Assembly: GCA_009691245.1 (NCBI GenBank)
Contig: SHUM01000033.1
Location: forward strand, 1-38,547
Origin: Acidobacteriota bacterium
GTDB taxonomy: Bacteria > Acidobacteriota > Terriglobia > 2-12-FULL-54-10
DNA length: 38,547 nucleotides
Direction of reading: 5' to 3'
Part shown: positions 1 through 8,108 of the stretch, in pieces
Layout of the letters: every line of letters begins with the position of its first letter
Numbering within the stretch: the stretch's first letter is position 1
The notes under the pieces: generated by a model
What the model saw: the letters and a program-made list of their open reading frames with translations, nothing else
Databases searched by the model: none
Told to the model about the DNA's origin: nothing
Position numbers and translations under genes: made by a program

Positions 1-40
1 CAAGGTGCCCCCTCCCTGGCGGTCGGGGCTCTGATCCGCG

Positions 41-78
41 CGAAAAAACGAAAACCCCCACTCTGGAGAATGGGGGTT
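41..78 (-). terminator. Rho-independent terminator after the first aldehyde dehydrogenase
   Basis: Read on the minus strand, an AACCCCCATT...AGTGGGGGTT stem (one mismatch, about 12 pairs, tiny loop) is followed by a T-rich run, TTCGTTTTTTCG. It lies about 30 bases beyond the stop of the aldehyde dehydrogenase gene and would end that minus-strand transcript. Confidence 0.85.
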
Positions 79-110
79 CCCGAATCTACTCCAGTGCAAT
101 TGCTATTGAG

Positions 111-1550
111 TTACTCAGGACGCAGCGTGATGACCACGCTCTTCGACATGGTGTAGTAGTTGAGCGCTTCCAGTCCGTGCTCCTGGCCGAGGCCGCTCTG
201 CTTCCATCCGCCGAAAGGCATTTCGTCGAAAATGATCTGCGCCGAGTTCACCCAGGTGTAGCCGGCTTCCAGGTTCTCCGCCGCGTAGTGAGCCTTGTAC
301 AGGTCTGAACTGAACACCGACGAGCCCAGGCCGTAGATGTTGTTGTTGGCGCGCTCGACGGCTTCCTCGATATTCTTCACCCGGAAGATGGGCAGCGCGG
401 GCCCGAAGCATTCGTCCTGCGCAAGCTGCGCGTCATCCGGCACATTTTCCACCAAGGCGGGCATCAGGAAATTACCTTTCTCGTACTCCTTGCCTTCGGG
501 ACGATTGCCGCCCACCAGCACGCGCGCGCCGCGCTTCACGGCGTCGGCGATTTGATCTTCCACTTCCTTGCGTTGTCCGTCGGTGTGCAACGGGCCGAGG
601 CGGGCTTTCTCGTTGAAGCCATCGCCGATGGTGAGTTTCTTCACTTTGTCCACCAGCTTGCCGACCACGTAGTCATACACGGAGTCGAATACATACAGGC
701 GCTTCACGGCGAGGCAGGCCTGACCGCAGTTGAAGAAGCGTCCCACGGCTGCCGCGCTGATGGCTTCGTCGAGGTTGGCATCATCGCAGATGATCATCGG
801 ATCGGAACCGCCCAGCTCCAGCGTTACATGCTTCAGCGTATCGGCTGCGGTGCGCATGACGTTTTTGCCGGTGTCGGTGGCGCCGGTGAAGGCGATTTTG
901 TGAATCTTAGGATTCTCCAGCAATTCCTGTCCGACGCTTGACCCCGGTCCGGCGACCACGTTCAGCGTGCCTTCCGGCAGCCCGGCTTCAGAGAGAATCT
1001 GGCAGACGCGCACGGTGGTCAGCGGTGTGGTGCTGGCCGGCTTGATGACGAAGCTATTACCCGCAAGCAATCCGGGAGCCAGCTTGTTGCCGAGCAGCGA
1101 GACCGGGAAATTCCAGGGAATGATCGCGCCGACGACGCCGATCGGTTTTCGCAGCACCATGCCGAAGCGGCCTTCGGCGATGGGAATCTGCAGGCTGCGC
1201 AGGTTCTTTCCGAGTCCAGCGTAATATTCCATGGTGTGCTGGAAGCGGCGAATCTCCATGCGCGCTTCCTTGATGGGCTTACCCTGTTCCTTGGTGAGGC
1301 TGGTGGCCAGTTCATCAATGTGCGCCGCGATGCCGCGGGCGGCCTTGAACAGCGTTTCGCCGCGCTGAGCGGGCGAGACCTTGGACCATTTCTTCAGCGC
1401 AATCTCCGCCGCGTCCACCGCCATGCGAACATCTTCTTTATTCCCCTTCGATACCGTGTCTACCACGGTTCCGTTGGAAGGATTCATAACTTTTGTGGAC
1501 TCGCCACTCTTTGATTCCAATTCCTGCCCGGCGATATAAAGCTTTGCCAT
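111..1550 (-). CDS. NAD(P)-dependent aldehyde dehydrogenase, succinate-semialdehyde dehydrogenase-like
   Basis: A 479-residue member of the aldehyde dehydrogenase superfamily, which oxidises an aldehyde to the acid with NAD(P)+. The PWNF motif is at about 145-148, the cofactor-site Lys at 170, the general-base Glu at 245 in LELGG, and the nucleophile Cys at 279 in FFNCGQACL. Full family length (about 480). ATG start preceded by GAGAGG at about 10 bases. The closest overall pattern is succinate-semialdehyde or medium-chain aldehyde dehydrogenase, but the substrate cannot be read from sequence. It is last in a minus-strand run after a paralogous dehydrogenase and an enoyl-CoA hydratase, with a 186-bp gap holding a palindromic repeat. 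A strong terminator follows. Confidence 0.93.
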   Translation of the reverse strand: MAKLYIAGQELESKSGESTKVMNPSNGTVVDTVSKGNKEDVRMAVDAAEIALKKWSKVSPAQRGETLFKAARGIAAHIDELATSLTKEQGKPIKEARMEIRRFQHTMEYYAGLGKNLRSLQIPIAEGRFGMVLRKPIGVVGAIIPWNFPVSLLGNKLAPGLLAGNSFVIKPASTTPLTTVRVCQILSEAGLPEGTLNVVAGPGSSVGQELLENPKIHKIAFTGATDTGKNVMRTAADTLKHVTLELGGSDPMIICDDANLDEAISAAAVGRFFNCGQACLAVKRLYVFDSVYDYVVGKLVDKVKKLTIGDGFNEKARLGPLHTDGQRKEVEDQIADAVKRGARVLVGGNRPEGKEYEKGNFLMPALVENVPDDAQLAQDECFGPALPIFRVKNIEEAVERANNNIYGLGSSVFSSDLYKAHYAAENLEAGYTWVNSAQIIFDEMPFGGWKQSGLGQEHGLEALNYYTMSKSVVITLRPE

Positions 1551-1609
1551 TTCGCGTAACCTCTCTAAGTTTATTGGGTGTAAAAAGTGCTGGTCTCAAT
1601 GAGTAATGG

Positions 1610-1715
1610 AAACCCCGCGCCATTCCAAAGTCCGGGATGACGCGGCTACCAAGGCAGGCTTATGCCCCTACGCACTGGTAGCCGCGTCAAGCGCATTTCT
1701 TGGCGCGGGCTTTTC
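1610..1715. repeat. Imperfect palindrome, repeat family B, copy 1
   Basis: About 105 bp of hyphenated palindrome. The inner arms TGACGCGGCTACCA (1638-1651) and TGGTAGCCGCGTCA (1676-1689) are perfectly complementary. The outer arms CCCCGCGCC and GGCGCGGG also pair. Copy 2 at 29042-29147 has the same arms in the opposite orientation with a different loop. It sits in the gap between the two aldehyde dehydrogenase genes. It looks like a REP or MITE-type non-coding element, and short ORFs across it are artefacts. Confidence 0.8.
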
Positions 1716-1736
1716 CTGAACGCTATACCGGCCTGC

Positions 1737-3203
1737 TTACAGTCCGGCGTAAACGACGCCCTTGGGCTCGATGTAATAATCCAGCGCCTCGGGGCCGTGC
1801 TCGCGACCGATGCCGCTCATCTTCACGCCGCCGAAAGGCAGTTCATCATAGCCGTAGTGCAGCGAGTTGATCCAGGTAATGCCGGCCTGAATCTTGTTCG
1901 CCGCCTTGTTGGCGCGGGACAGGTCCTTGGTCCAGATGGAGGAGCCGAGGCCGAACATAGAGCTGTTGGCCAGGCGGATCGCTTCGTCCAGATCCTTTAC
2001 CTTGAAGACGGGCAGGGCGGGGCCGAAGACTTCTTCTTGAACCAAACGCGAATCGTGCGGGACATCCACCATCAACGTTGGCTCGAAGAAATTCGAGGTC
2101 TTGAAGCCTGACGCAGCCTTGCCGCCGGCCAGAACTTTGCCGCCGCGCTTGATCGCGTCTTCCACTTGCTCCTGCACTTCGGCGCGCTGCGCGTCGGTGT
2201 GCAATGGGCCGATGCGGGTGTCCTTCTCGGTGCCCAGACCGACCTTCAACTTCTTCACCTTGCCCACAAGCTGTTCAACGAAGGCATCGTAAACGTTCTC
2301 AAAGACGTACATGCGCTTCACGCCCAGGCACTGCTGGCCGCAGTTAAAGTAGCGGCCCACGGCGCCCATTGACGCGGCGCGAGCGAGGTCCGCATCGTCG
2401 CAGACGATCATCGGATCGGAGCCGCCCAGTTCCAGCGTAACGCGCTTGAACGTGCGTCCGGCGACTTCCATGATGTGCTGGCCGGTGTTGGATGCGCCGG
2501 TGAAGGCCACGCGGCGAACCTTGGCGTTGGAGATCAACTCTTCGCCGACGCTCGAACCGGGGCCGGTAACGATGTTCAACACGCCCTTGGGCAGGCCTGC
2601 TTCATTCATCAGCTCGATCACGCGAATCGCGGTCATTGGCGTGCTGCCCGCCGGTTTGATGACCATGGTATTGCCCGCCACCAGTGCGGGGCCGACCTTG
2701 GTGCCCATCAGGGTGATGGGGAAGTTCCACGGCACGATGCCGGCGCAGACGCCGATGGGGCGTCGCATCACCAAGCCGAAAGCGTTCTTGTTCGGGAAGT
2801 CCGGCAGCGAAACATGGGCGCCGCGAACCTTGGTGGCCAGTCCGGCGTAGAAATCCAGGCCGTGCAGGAAGTGCTCAATCTCGGTCATGGCTTCGCTGAC
2901 CGGCTTGCCTTGCTCGCGATTCAGCAGCGCCGCCAACTCCGGCACATGATGATGCACGGCGTCATGCGCCTTCGAGAGCAAACGCGCGCGCTCTTGTACG
3001 CCAGTGTCCGACCAGGCTTCAAACGCCGCATCCGCTGCGTCAATCGCGCGCTTGGCATCCTCCGCGCCGCCCTTTGGTACGAAGCCGACAAGCTCTCCGG
3101 TGGCGGGGTCGCGTACTTCCGAGACCGCGCCGCTAAGCGCGTCCACCTGCTCGCCGTTCACAAAATTCTTAAGTCTCAATCCAGTTGCTTCCGCTGTTGA
3201 CAT
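1737..3203 (-). CDS. NAD(P)-dependent aldehyde dehydrogenase (second paralogue)
   Basis: A 488-residue aldehyde dehydrogenase with every catalytic element in place: PWNF at 158-161, Lys183, Glu258 in LELGG and Cys292 in YFNCGQQCL. It clearly resembles the neighbouring 479-residue enzyme over its whole length (shared GGSDPMI and CDDA segments and an FGPALP motif), so the pair arose by duplication or belong to the same subfamily. The ATG start is backed by a strong GGGAGG ribosome site 5 bases upstream. The 106-bp gap upstream toward the enoyl-CoA hydratase gene is A/T-rich and may hold its own promoter. Substrate unknown; succinate-semialdehyde or another short/medium aldehyde is plausible. 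Confidence 0.93.
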   Translation of the reverse strand: MSTAEATGLRLKNFVNGEQVDALSGAVSEVRDPATGELVGFVPKGGAEDAKRAIDAADAAFEAWSDTGVQERARLLSKAHDAVHHHVPELAALLNREQGKPVSEAMTEIEHFLHGLDFYAGLATKVRGAHVSLPDFPNKNAFGLVMRRPIGVCAGIVPWNFPITLMGTKVGPALVAGNTMVIKPAGSTPMTAIRVIELMNEAGLPKGVLNIVTGPGSSVGEELISNAKVRRVAFTGASNTGQHIMEVAGRTFKRVTLELGGSDPMIVCDDADLARAASMGAVGRYFNCGQQCLGVKRMYVFENVYDAFVEQLVGKVKKLKVGLGTEKDTRIGPLHTDAQRAEVQEQVEDAIKRGGKVLAGGKAASGFKTSNFFEPTLMVDVPHDSRLVQEEVFGPALPVFKVKDLDEAIRLANSSMFGLGSSIWTKDLSRANKAANKIQAGITWINSLHYGYDELPFGGVKMSGIGREHGPEALDYYIEPKGVVYAGL

Positions 3204-3309
3204 GAATCCTCCCTTAATCTTTCTGAAGTCTCTCTGATCTAGTCAAAACAAAATCTAAAACTTGAATTTTAACAGGTAACTCATTAAAAGTACTGGTGAT
3301 ATAACACCG

Positions 3310-4095
3310 TTATTTGCCTGTGTACTTGGCCTGCCGCTTCTGCAAATAAGCACTGACTCCCTCGCGGGCATCCGCGCTAACGTAAAGTTGCTGGAGCGTT
3401 TCGTGCTCGATCACGATGCCTTCGTGGATGCCGGTTTCGAGCGACATACGCGCCGATAGCTTGATGCGGCCCACGGCCATGGAGGCCTTGTTGGGTGGGC
3501 AGAACTGACGGGCGTAGGCCAGTGTCTCTTCCCAGAACGTGGCTGGTTCGTAAACGTAATGGAGGATGCCCAGGTCGAGCGCTTCTTCAAAAGCCAGCGC
3601 GCGGCCGGTGGCGATGATCTCGACGGCCTTGGCGTAACCGATAATGCGCGGCAGACGTTGCGTGCCGCCCACGCCGGGCTCGAGGCCAAGATTAATTTCA
3701 GGCAGGCCCAGACGCCCGCCATCGCGCTTGGCGACGCGGATGTCGCAGGCCAGCGCAATCTCAAATCCACCGCCCATGCAGTGGCCGTTGATGGCCGCGA
3801 TCACCAGCTTTGGCGTCAGCTCCAGGCGCCGCGCGGTCTCCTGAGCGTGCAAGGAAAAGTAGTAGAAGTAGCTCGGCGATTTCTCGTTGAGCATCTTGAT
3901 GTCCGCGCCGCCGCAGAAAAACTTGTCGCCTTTGCCGCGCAGGATGATGACGAACACCTCGTCATCCATGCGCGCCTGCAGGATGGCGTCATCCAGATCA
4001 CGCATCATCTCATGGCCATAAGCGTGCGCCGGAGGGCTGTTCAATTCAATGATAGCCAGCCCGTTATCTACTGTGTAATCGACCAATTTTGCCAT
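3310..4095 (-). CDS. Enoyl-CoA hydratase/isomerase (crotonase family)
   Basis: A 261-residue crotonase-fold protein, which typically hydrates trans-2-enoyl-CoA or isomerises acyl-CoA esters. Visible family features are the oxyanion-hole segments FFCGGADIKML and INGHCMGGGFEIALACD, then the LGLPEINLGLEPGVGGTQRL signature, with Glu in the PEINLGL stretch as a candidate catalytic acid. I chose the ATG at 4095 over a longer in-frame start at 4200 because AGGAG lies 8 bases before it and the crotonase domain begins at once. A weak promoter candidate on the minus strand is TTGGAT-17 nt-TATGGA at 4176-4204. Together with the two downstream dehydrogenases it suggests an acyl-CoA or aldehyde degradation cluster, but the exact substrate is unknown. 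Confidence 0.92.
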   Translation of the reverse strand: MAKLVDYTVDNGLAIIELNSPPAHAYGHEMMRDLDDAILQARMDDEVFVIILRGKGDKFFCGGADIKMLNEKSPSYFYYFSLHAQETARRLELTPKLVIAAINGHCMGGGFEIALACDIRVAKRDGGRLGLPEINLGLEPGVGGTQRLPRIIGYAKAVEIIATGRALAFEEALDLGILHYVYEPATFWEETLAYARQFCPPNKASMAVGRIKLSARMSLETGIHEGIVIEHETLQQLYVSADAREGVSAYLQKRQAKYTGK

Positions 4096-4292
4096 TCGCT
4101 TGCTCCTCGTTGAGATTAATGACGGACAGGAACGAACCTCTTCCGCAGCCGCTGGGCCGCAGTATCTCGCCTGATTCCATAGAAGTACGGTACGAAACAT
4201 CCAAGAATATCACAGGAAGCTCAGGTGTGCCAGCGCGAATTCACATCCAATTCCGGCTTTGCAGAAATGCCCAAACTCCGGATTGCAAAGTG

Positions 4293-4301
4293 TGGGATAA
4301 T
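4293..4301 (+). promoter_or_regulatory. Extended -10 promoter element just before the broken secreted-protein gene
   Basis: TGGGATAAT is an extended -10 motif ending 6 bases before the ATG at 4308. No ribosome binding site lies between, so a transcript starting about 7 bases downstream of the hexamer would be leaderless. No good -35 box is visible. Confidence 0.45.
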
Positions 4302-4307
4302 TTCAGA

Positions 4308-4913
4308 ATGCGGAGGCGATTCTCTTATGCCGGACTCTTGATTTTTTTGCTCCGAGCAACACTAATTCACGCTCAAACAGTTGAAAATCAGTGGCTGATT
4401 CTTAAGGTGGATACCCATTCGCGTGGACCGTACGGTAATCAGGAAGAAAAATCTTGTGTCCGGGTGTATTCAAACGGGAGCGTCAGCTACTCCAAGTGGT
4501 GGAGACCGTTGGACCGACTTATAGATGGTGATACAGGGAAGGAGATTAAGCAGAATCAGTCCTTTTCGTATTCCCTCCAATTAGAGCAGTGGGATGTAGC
4601 CGGGTTCGAAGAATTTCTGAAGTAAAATTACGTAAAAAGGATACCGAGCTTCTTTACCCCGCCGCACCCTCCTGTCGACTTTATCGAAACGATCACCCTT
4701 GAGATTCCATATGGCAAGGGGAAGTCTAAGACAATCGCCACAAGAGAATATTATGTTGCAAGCATGAAAGAAATGGTTCGATATCCATCTGCCCTAATAC
4801 TACTGATGAATAAAATAGATGCAATCATGCAAAAAGCAATCGAAGGAAAAGCATCCACAGATATACCAGCTGATTGCAATTTAGCTTCCAGCACTGTGCC
4901 GTCAATTCCATAG
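4308..4913 (+). pseudogene. Secreted hypothetical protein gene interrupted by an in-frame TAA
   Basis: From the ATG at 4308 the frame encodes a signal peptide (MRRRFSYAGLLIFLLRATLI, then HAQ, a likely cleavage site) and about 82 further residues up to a TAA at 4623-4625. The same frame then stays open for another 95 codons to a TAG at 4911-4913, giving protein-like sequence (SFFTPPHPPVDFIETITLEI and onward). No frameshift is needed: changing one codon would restore a 201-residue protein. I recognise no family. The gene is visibly more A/T-rich than its neighbours, which fits a recently acquired or poorly conserved gene. Its TAG lies one base from the sppA stop, so the two genes converge with no terminator. 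It may also be expressed as a 105-residue short form. Confidence 0.7.
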
Positions 4914-4914
4914 A

Positions 4915-6651
4915 CTAACGAATGTCAATCTGTGCGGGCATGCGGGCCCAGCCGGTGGTGCGGGCGAAGGCCTCGATTTCGATGAGCTGCGCGCGGGCCT
5001 GGTCGAGTGGGGAGGCCCACATTCTGGCGCTGCCGCGGGCGCGCTCCAGCAGCAGGTCGAGAAGCCGTTTGCGCTTGGGGAATTCGACGAGAAGCACGTC
5101 GTCGCCGGCGGCGATGCCGGATTTCTGCTTGATCATTTCAAGAGCGCGCTCCATGCCGCCCAACTCATCCACCAGGCCGTTGGCCTTGGCCTGCGTGCCG
5201 GTCCAGACGCGGCCTTGCGCGAGCTTGTCCACCTGCTCGGGAGTCATCTTGCGGGCGGCGGCGACCTTGCCAACAAACTTGTTATAGAAATCGGTCATCA
5301 GTGCACGCACGCGAACGCGTTCCTCTGGAGTATAGGGGCCGTAATCGGAGTCGAGGCGCGAGAAGTTGCCGCGCGAGATCACCTCTTTGTTGATCCCCAG
5401 CTTGTCGTAGAGGCCCTTCAGGTTGAACTTGCCGTAGACAATTCCAATGGAGCCGGTGAGCGTGCCAGCCTCGGCGATGATGGGATCGCCGGTCATGGCT
5501 AGATAATATCCGCCCGAGGCGGCCACGTCCGACATCGAGAATACGAGAGGTTTCTTCTTGCTGAGCAGATTCATGCGTCGCCAGATTTCATCAGACGCAA
5601 AGGCGTCGCCGCCGGGCGAATCAATGCGCACGATCACGCCCTTGATGTCGTCGTCTTCTTCGACATCTTTCAGCACCTCGCCCATGGTCTCCGCGCCGAG
5701 TGTCTTGCCACCCATTACAGGATTGTGAGATTCCTTGCCGGAGGTAATATCACCCACGGCATAAACGACCGCGATGCGCGGCGACTTGTTCTTGAGCGTG
5801 GGGGCGGTAGCAGTTCTATAATCTTCCACATCCACTTGCGGTGCGTCCTCTTCGCTCTTGCCGCCGGCAACTTCCTTCTCCACTTCGTCCGCGTAACGCA
5901 GCGCGTCAACCAAACCGGCCCGCTCGGCGCGGGCTGGCTCGAATGGGCCGGACTCTTCAATCAACTTGCGCATTTCCTCAACGGGCTTGCGGCGCGCCGC
6001 GGCGATGGTGGTCAGGAAGCCGCCATAGATGTCGTCCATCATGGACGTGGAGGCCTCACGGAAAGCCTCGCTCATCTGATTGGTCTTGAACACATCGGCG
6101 AAATTCTTGTAGGCTCCGATCTGTTCGAGGTCCGCCTGAACGCCAATCTTAGCCAGGCCATCCTTGAAGAACATTACCTCCATGCGGATGCCCTTGACGT
6201 CCAGAGCGCCCGCCGGCGAGAGGTAGAGTTTGTCGGCGACGCTGGCCAGATAGTATTCCCGAGAGCCTGAGACGCCGAGCAGCGCGGTAATCTTCTTGCC
6301 GCTGGTGCGGAAGTCAGCGAGCGCGCGGCGCAGTTGCTGGAGCTTGCCCCAACCCATTCCCAAGCGACCAGGCTGGAGCAGAATGCCAGTGATTCGATTA
6401 TCGATTTTGGCGCGCTCGATGGTGCGGATTAACGACACCATGGTCATGGGCTGCCGCTCGCCGAGCAACTGTCCGGCGATGTCGGGCGAGACCTGTTCCG
6501 GGACATCGCCGGAAATATCCAGCACCAGCGTGGAATTTTCCTTGATGTTGGGTCTGCCGCTGCCATAGTACGCGCTGTAGAGGGTAACCAATGTGATCAG
6601 AGTAAAGGCCAGGGAAAAGCCGGTGAGCAATCCAAAGAACCACTTCTTCAC
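4915..6651 (-). CDS. sppA: Signal peptide peptidase SppA, long (67-kDa) type
   Basis: A 578-residue membrane-anchored serine protease that degrades signal peptides left after secretion. One N-terminal membrane segment (about 5-27) is followed by two tandem S49 domains. The catalytic Lys is in the first domain (Lys182 in GAYKNFADVF, aligned with E. coli Lys209). The nucleophile Ser is in the second (Ser379 in DVAASGGYYLA, aligned with E. coli Ser409). This split dyad and the length are those of the long SppA form. ATG start preceded by GAGAGG. It lies just downstream of ribBA (22-bp gap), so the two may be co-transcribed. Confidence 0.95.
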   Translation of the reverse strand: MKKWFFGLLTGFSLAFTLITLVTLYSAYYGSGRPNIKENSTLVLDISGDVPEQVSPDIAGQLLGERQPMTMVSLIRTIERAKIDNRITGILLQPGRLGMGWGKLQQLRRALADFRTSGKKITALLGVSGSREYYLASVADKLYLSPAGALDVKGIRMEVMFFKDGLAKIGVQADLEQIGAYKNFADVFKTNQMSEAFREASTSMMDDIYGGFLTTIAAARRKPVEEMRKLIEESGPFEPARAERAGLVDALRYADEVEKEVAGGKSEEDAPQVDVEDYRTATAPTLKNKSPRIAVVYAVGDITSGKESHNPVMGGKTLGAETMGEVLKDVEEDDDIKGVIVRIDSPGGDAFASDEIWRRMNLLSKKKPLVFSMSDVAASGGYYLAMTGDPIIAEAGTLTGSIGIVYGKFNLKGLYDKLGINKEVISRGNFSRLDSDYGPYTPEERVRVRALMTDFYNKFVGKVAAARKMTPEQVDKLAQGRVWTGTQAKANGLVDELGGMERALEMIKQKSGIAAGDDVLLVEFPKRKRLLDLLLERARGSARMWASPLDQARAQLIEIEAFARTTGWARMPAQIDIR

Positions 6652-6673
6652 AAGAACCTCTCAATTCGTATCG

Positions 6674-7849
6674 CTACACCCGCGAGGGCGCCTTGCTCAC
6701 GGGAACCTGTTCCGTAATTTTGATGCCGTAAGCCTCCAGCGCGACTACTTTGCGCGGATGATTGGTCAGCAGGCGGACGGTTTTTAATTGCAGATCGGAG
6801 AGAATCTGCGCGCCGATGCCGCTCTCATGCTGGACACGCCGCGCGAACTCTGGTTCATTCTCTGCCGGGACGGGACGCGCATGGGAGACAATGCGCGCGG
6901 GCAATCCGTTCTCCGGGTTTTCGATATGGAAGCCCATGCCGCTCTGGTGGAGATAAAGCAGCACGCCGCGTCCTTCCTTGCCGATGCGCTCCAGAGACTG
7001 ATGCACCAGCGTGTGGCACTGGCAGCGCGTGGAGGCGAAAACATCGCCCAACAGGCAGTGCGAATGCACACGGACCAGGACGGGGGTGTCGCCAGCGATG
7101 GCGCCCATTACCAGCGCAATGTGCATTCCTGCGTCCACGTCGGATTCATACGCGATCATGCGGAACTCGCCATACTCAGTGTCGATGACGGACTCGGCCA
7201 GGCGGCGAACGTAGCGCTCTGTCTTCAGGCGGTAGCGGATCAGGTCGGCGACCGAGACCATCTTCATGTTGTGCTCGCGAGCAAATATTTCGAGTTGCGG
7301 GAGTCGTGCCATCGTGCCGTCGTCGTTCATGATCTCGCAGATCACACCGGCGGGGACCATGCCGGCAAGGCGAGCCAGATCCACTGAAGCCTCGGTCTGC
7401 CCAGCGCGCACCAGCACACCCCCGTTGCGCGCGCGCAGCGGTGGTATGTGTCCGGGACGCGCGAGATCAGCCGGCTTACTGGCCGGGTCAATGGCTACTT
7501 GAATCGTGCGCGCGCGGTCGGCGGCGGAAATGCCTGTGGTGGTGCCCACTTTGGCGTCAATCAATTCGCAGAAGGCCGTGCCGAAGGTTGCCGTGTTGCG
7601 CGTGGTCTGCAGGGGAATTTGCAAGTGGTCGAGGCGCTGCTCAGTCATGGCCAGGCAGATGAGGCCGCGGCCATGCTTGGCCATGAAGTTAATGGCCTCC
7701 GGCGTAATGCTCTCGGCGGACATGGTCAAGTCGCCTTCATTTTCGCGGTCCTCATCATCGACCACGATTACCATGCGACCGGCCTGGAACTCGGCAATGG
7801 CCTCTTCAATGGTGGCTAGTGGTGATCCGTATGCCCTGGCATCACTCAT
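6674..7849 (-). CDS. ribBA: RibBA-type protein: DHBP synthase fused to a degenerate GTP cyclohydrolase II domain
   Basis: A 391-residue fusion from riboflavin biosynthesis. The N-terminal half (about 10-210) is 3,4-dihydroxy-2-butanone 4-phosphate synthase with intact motifs: DDEDRENEGD at 31-40, HGRGLICLAM, TTTGISAADR, RPGH at 131-134 and CEIMNDDGTMAR. The C-terminal half (about 220-391) has the GTP cyclohydrolase II fold and its three zinc Cys (265, 276, 278 in HSHCLLGDVFASTRCQC). The usual RQEGR.IGL..K..AY.LQ stretch is replaced by HQSGMGFHIENPENGLPA, and the Asp-x-Arg and Tyr expected there are not visible. Its cyclohydrolase activity is therefore doubtful. I took the ATG at 7849 (GAGGAAGG upstream) rather than a GTG at 7873. 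Confidence 0.9.
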   Translation of the reverse strand: MSDARAYGSPLATIEEAIAEFQAGRMVIVVDDEDRENEGDLTMSAESITPEAINFMAKHGRGLICLAMTEQRLDHLQIPLQTTRNTATFGTAFCELIDAKVGTTTGISAADRARTIQVAIDPASKPADLARPGHIPPLRARNGGVLVRAGQTEASVDLARLAGMVPAGVICEIMNDDGTMARLPQLEIFAREHNMKMVSVADLIRYRLKTERYVRRLAESVIDTEYGEFRMIAYESDVDAGMHIALVMGAIAGDTPVLVRVHSHCLLGDVFASTRCQCHTLVHQSLERIGKEGRGVLLYLHQSGMGFHIENPENGLPARIVSHARPVPAENEPEFARRVQHESGIGAQILSDLQLKTVRLLTNHPRKVVALEAYGIKITEQVPVSKAPSRV

Positions 7850-7985
7850 GTTCAAAGTCCTTCCTCGATTCACTCTTTCCCTTGCCTTTAAAAATTATAA
7901 CGCGTTTGACGGGCCGGTGGTGGCGCTCTTGGTGAGCTAGTCCACGATGGGGCTTAAGTGGAGCAGGCATTCCTGCCTGCCCTCC

Positions 7986-8011
7986 AGGGACAGGTCTGGA
8001 GACCTGTCCCT
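7986..8011. repeat. Perfect 12-bp palindrome in the ribBA-cysS divergent gap
   Basis: AGGGACAGGTCT-GG-AGACCTGTCCCT is a perfect hairpin with a 2-base loop. It directly follows a second short palindromic stretch, CAGGCATTCCTGCCTG (about 7965-7980). The 259-bp gap between the divergent starts of ribBA and cysS holds this pair and no gene. It could be a mobile palindromic repeat or a regulatory stem, and no T-run marks it as a terminator. Confidence 0.65.
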
Positions 8012-8108
8012 AGCAGGACATTAAGTTGACGGCATCGGACGTCACTCCTACAATGGGATTTCGATTAAAGGGGACCGTGACTCGATCCTGCCGCTTCGGT
8101 CTGAATTT

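Noticed and set aside
1662-2111. 149-codon frame starting in repeat B
   Set aside because: It combines repeat sequence with the antisense strand of the aldehyde dehydrogenase; no protein family.
2475-3200. 241-codon frame opposite the second aldehyde dehydrogenase
   Set aside because: Antisense shadow; product His/Arg-rich with no domain.
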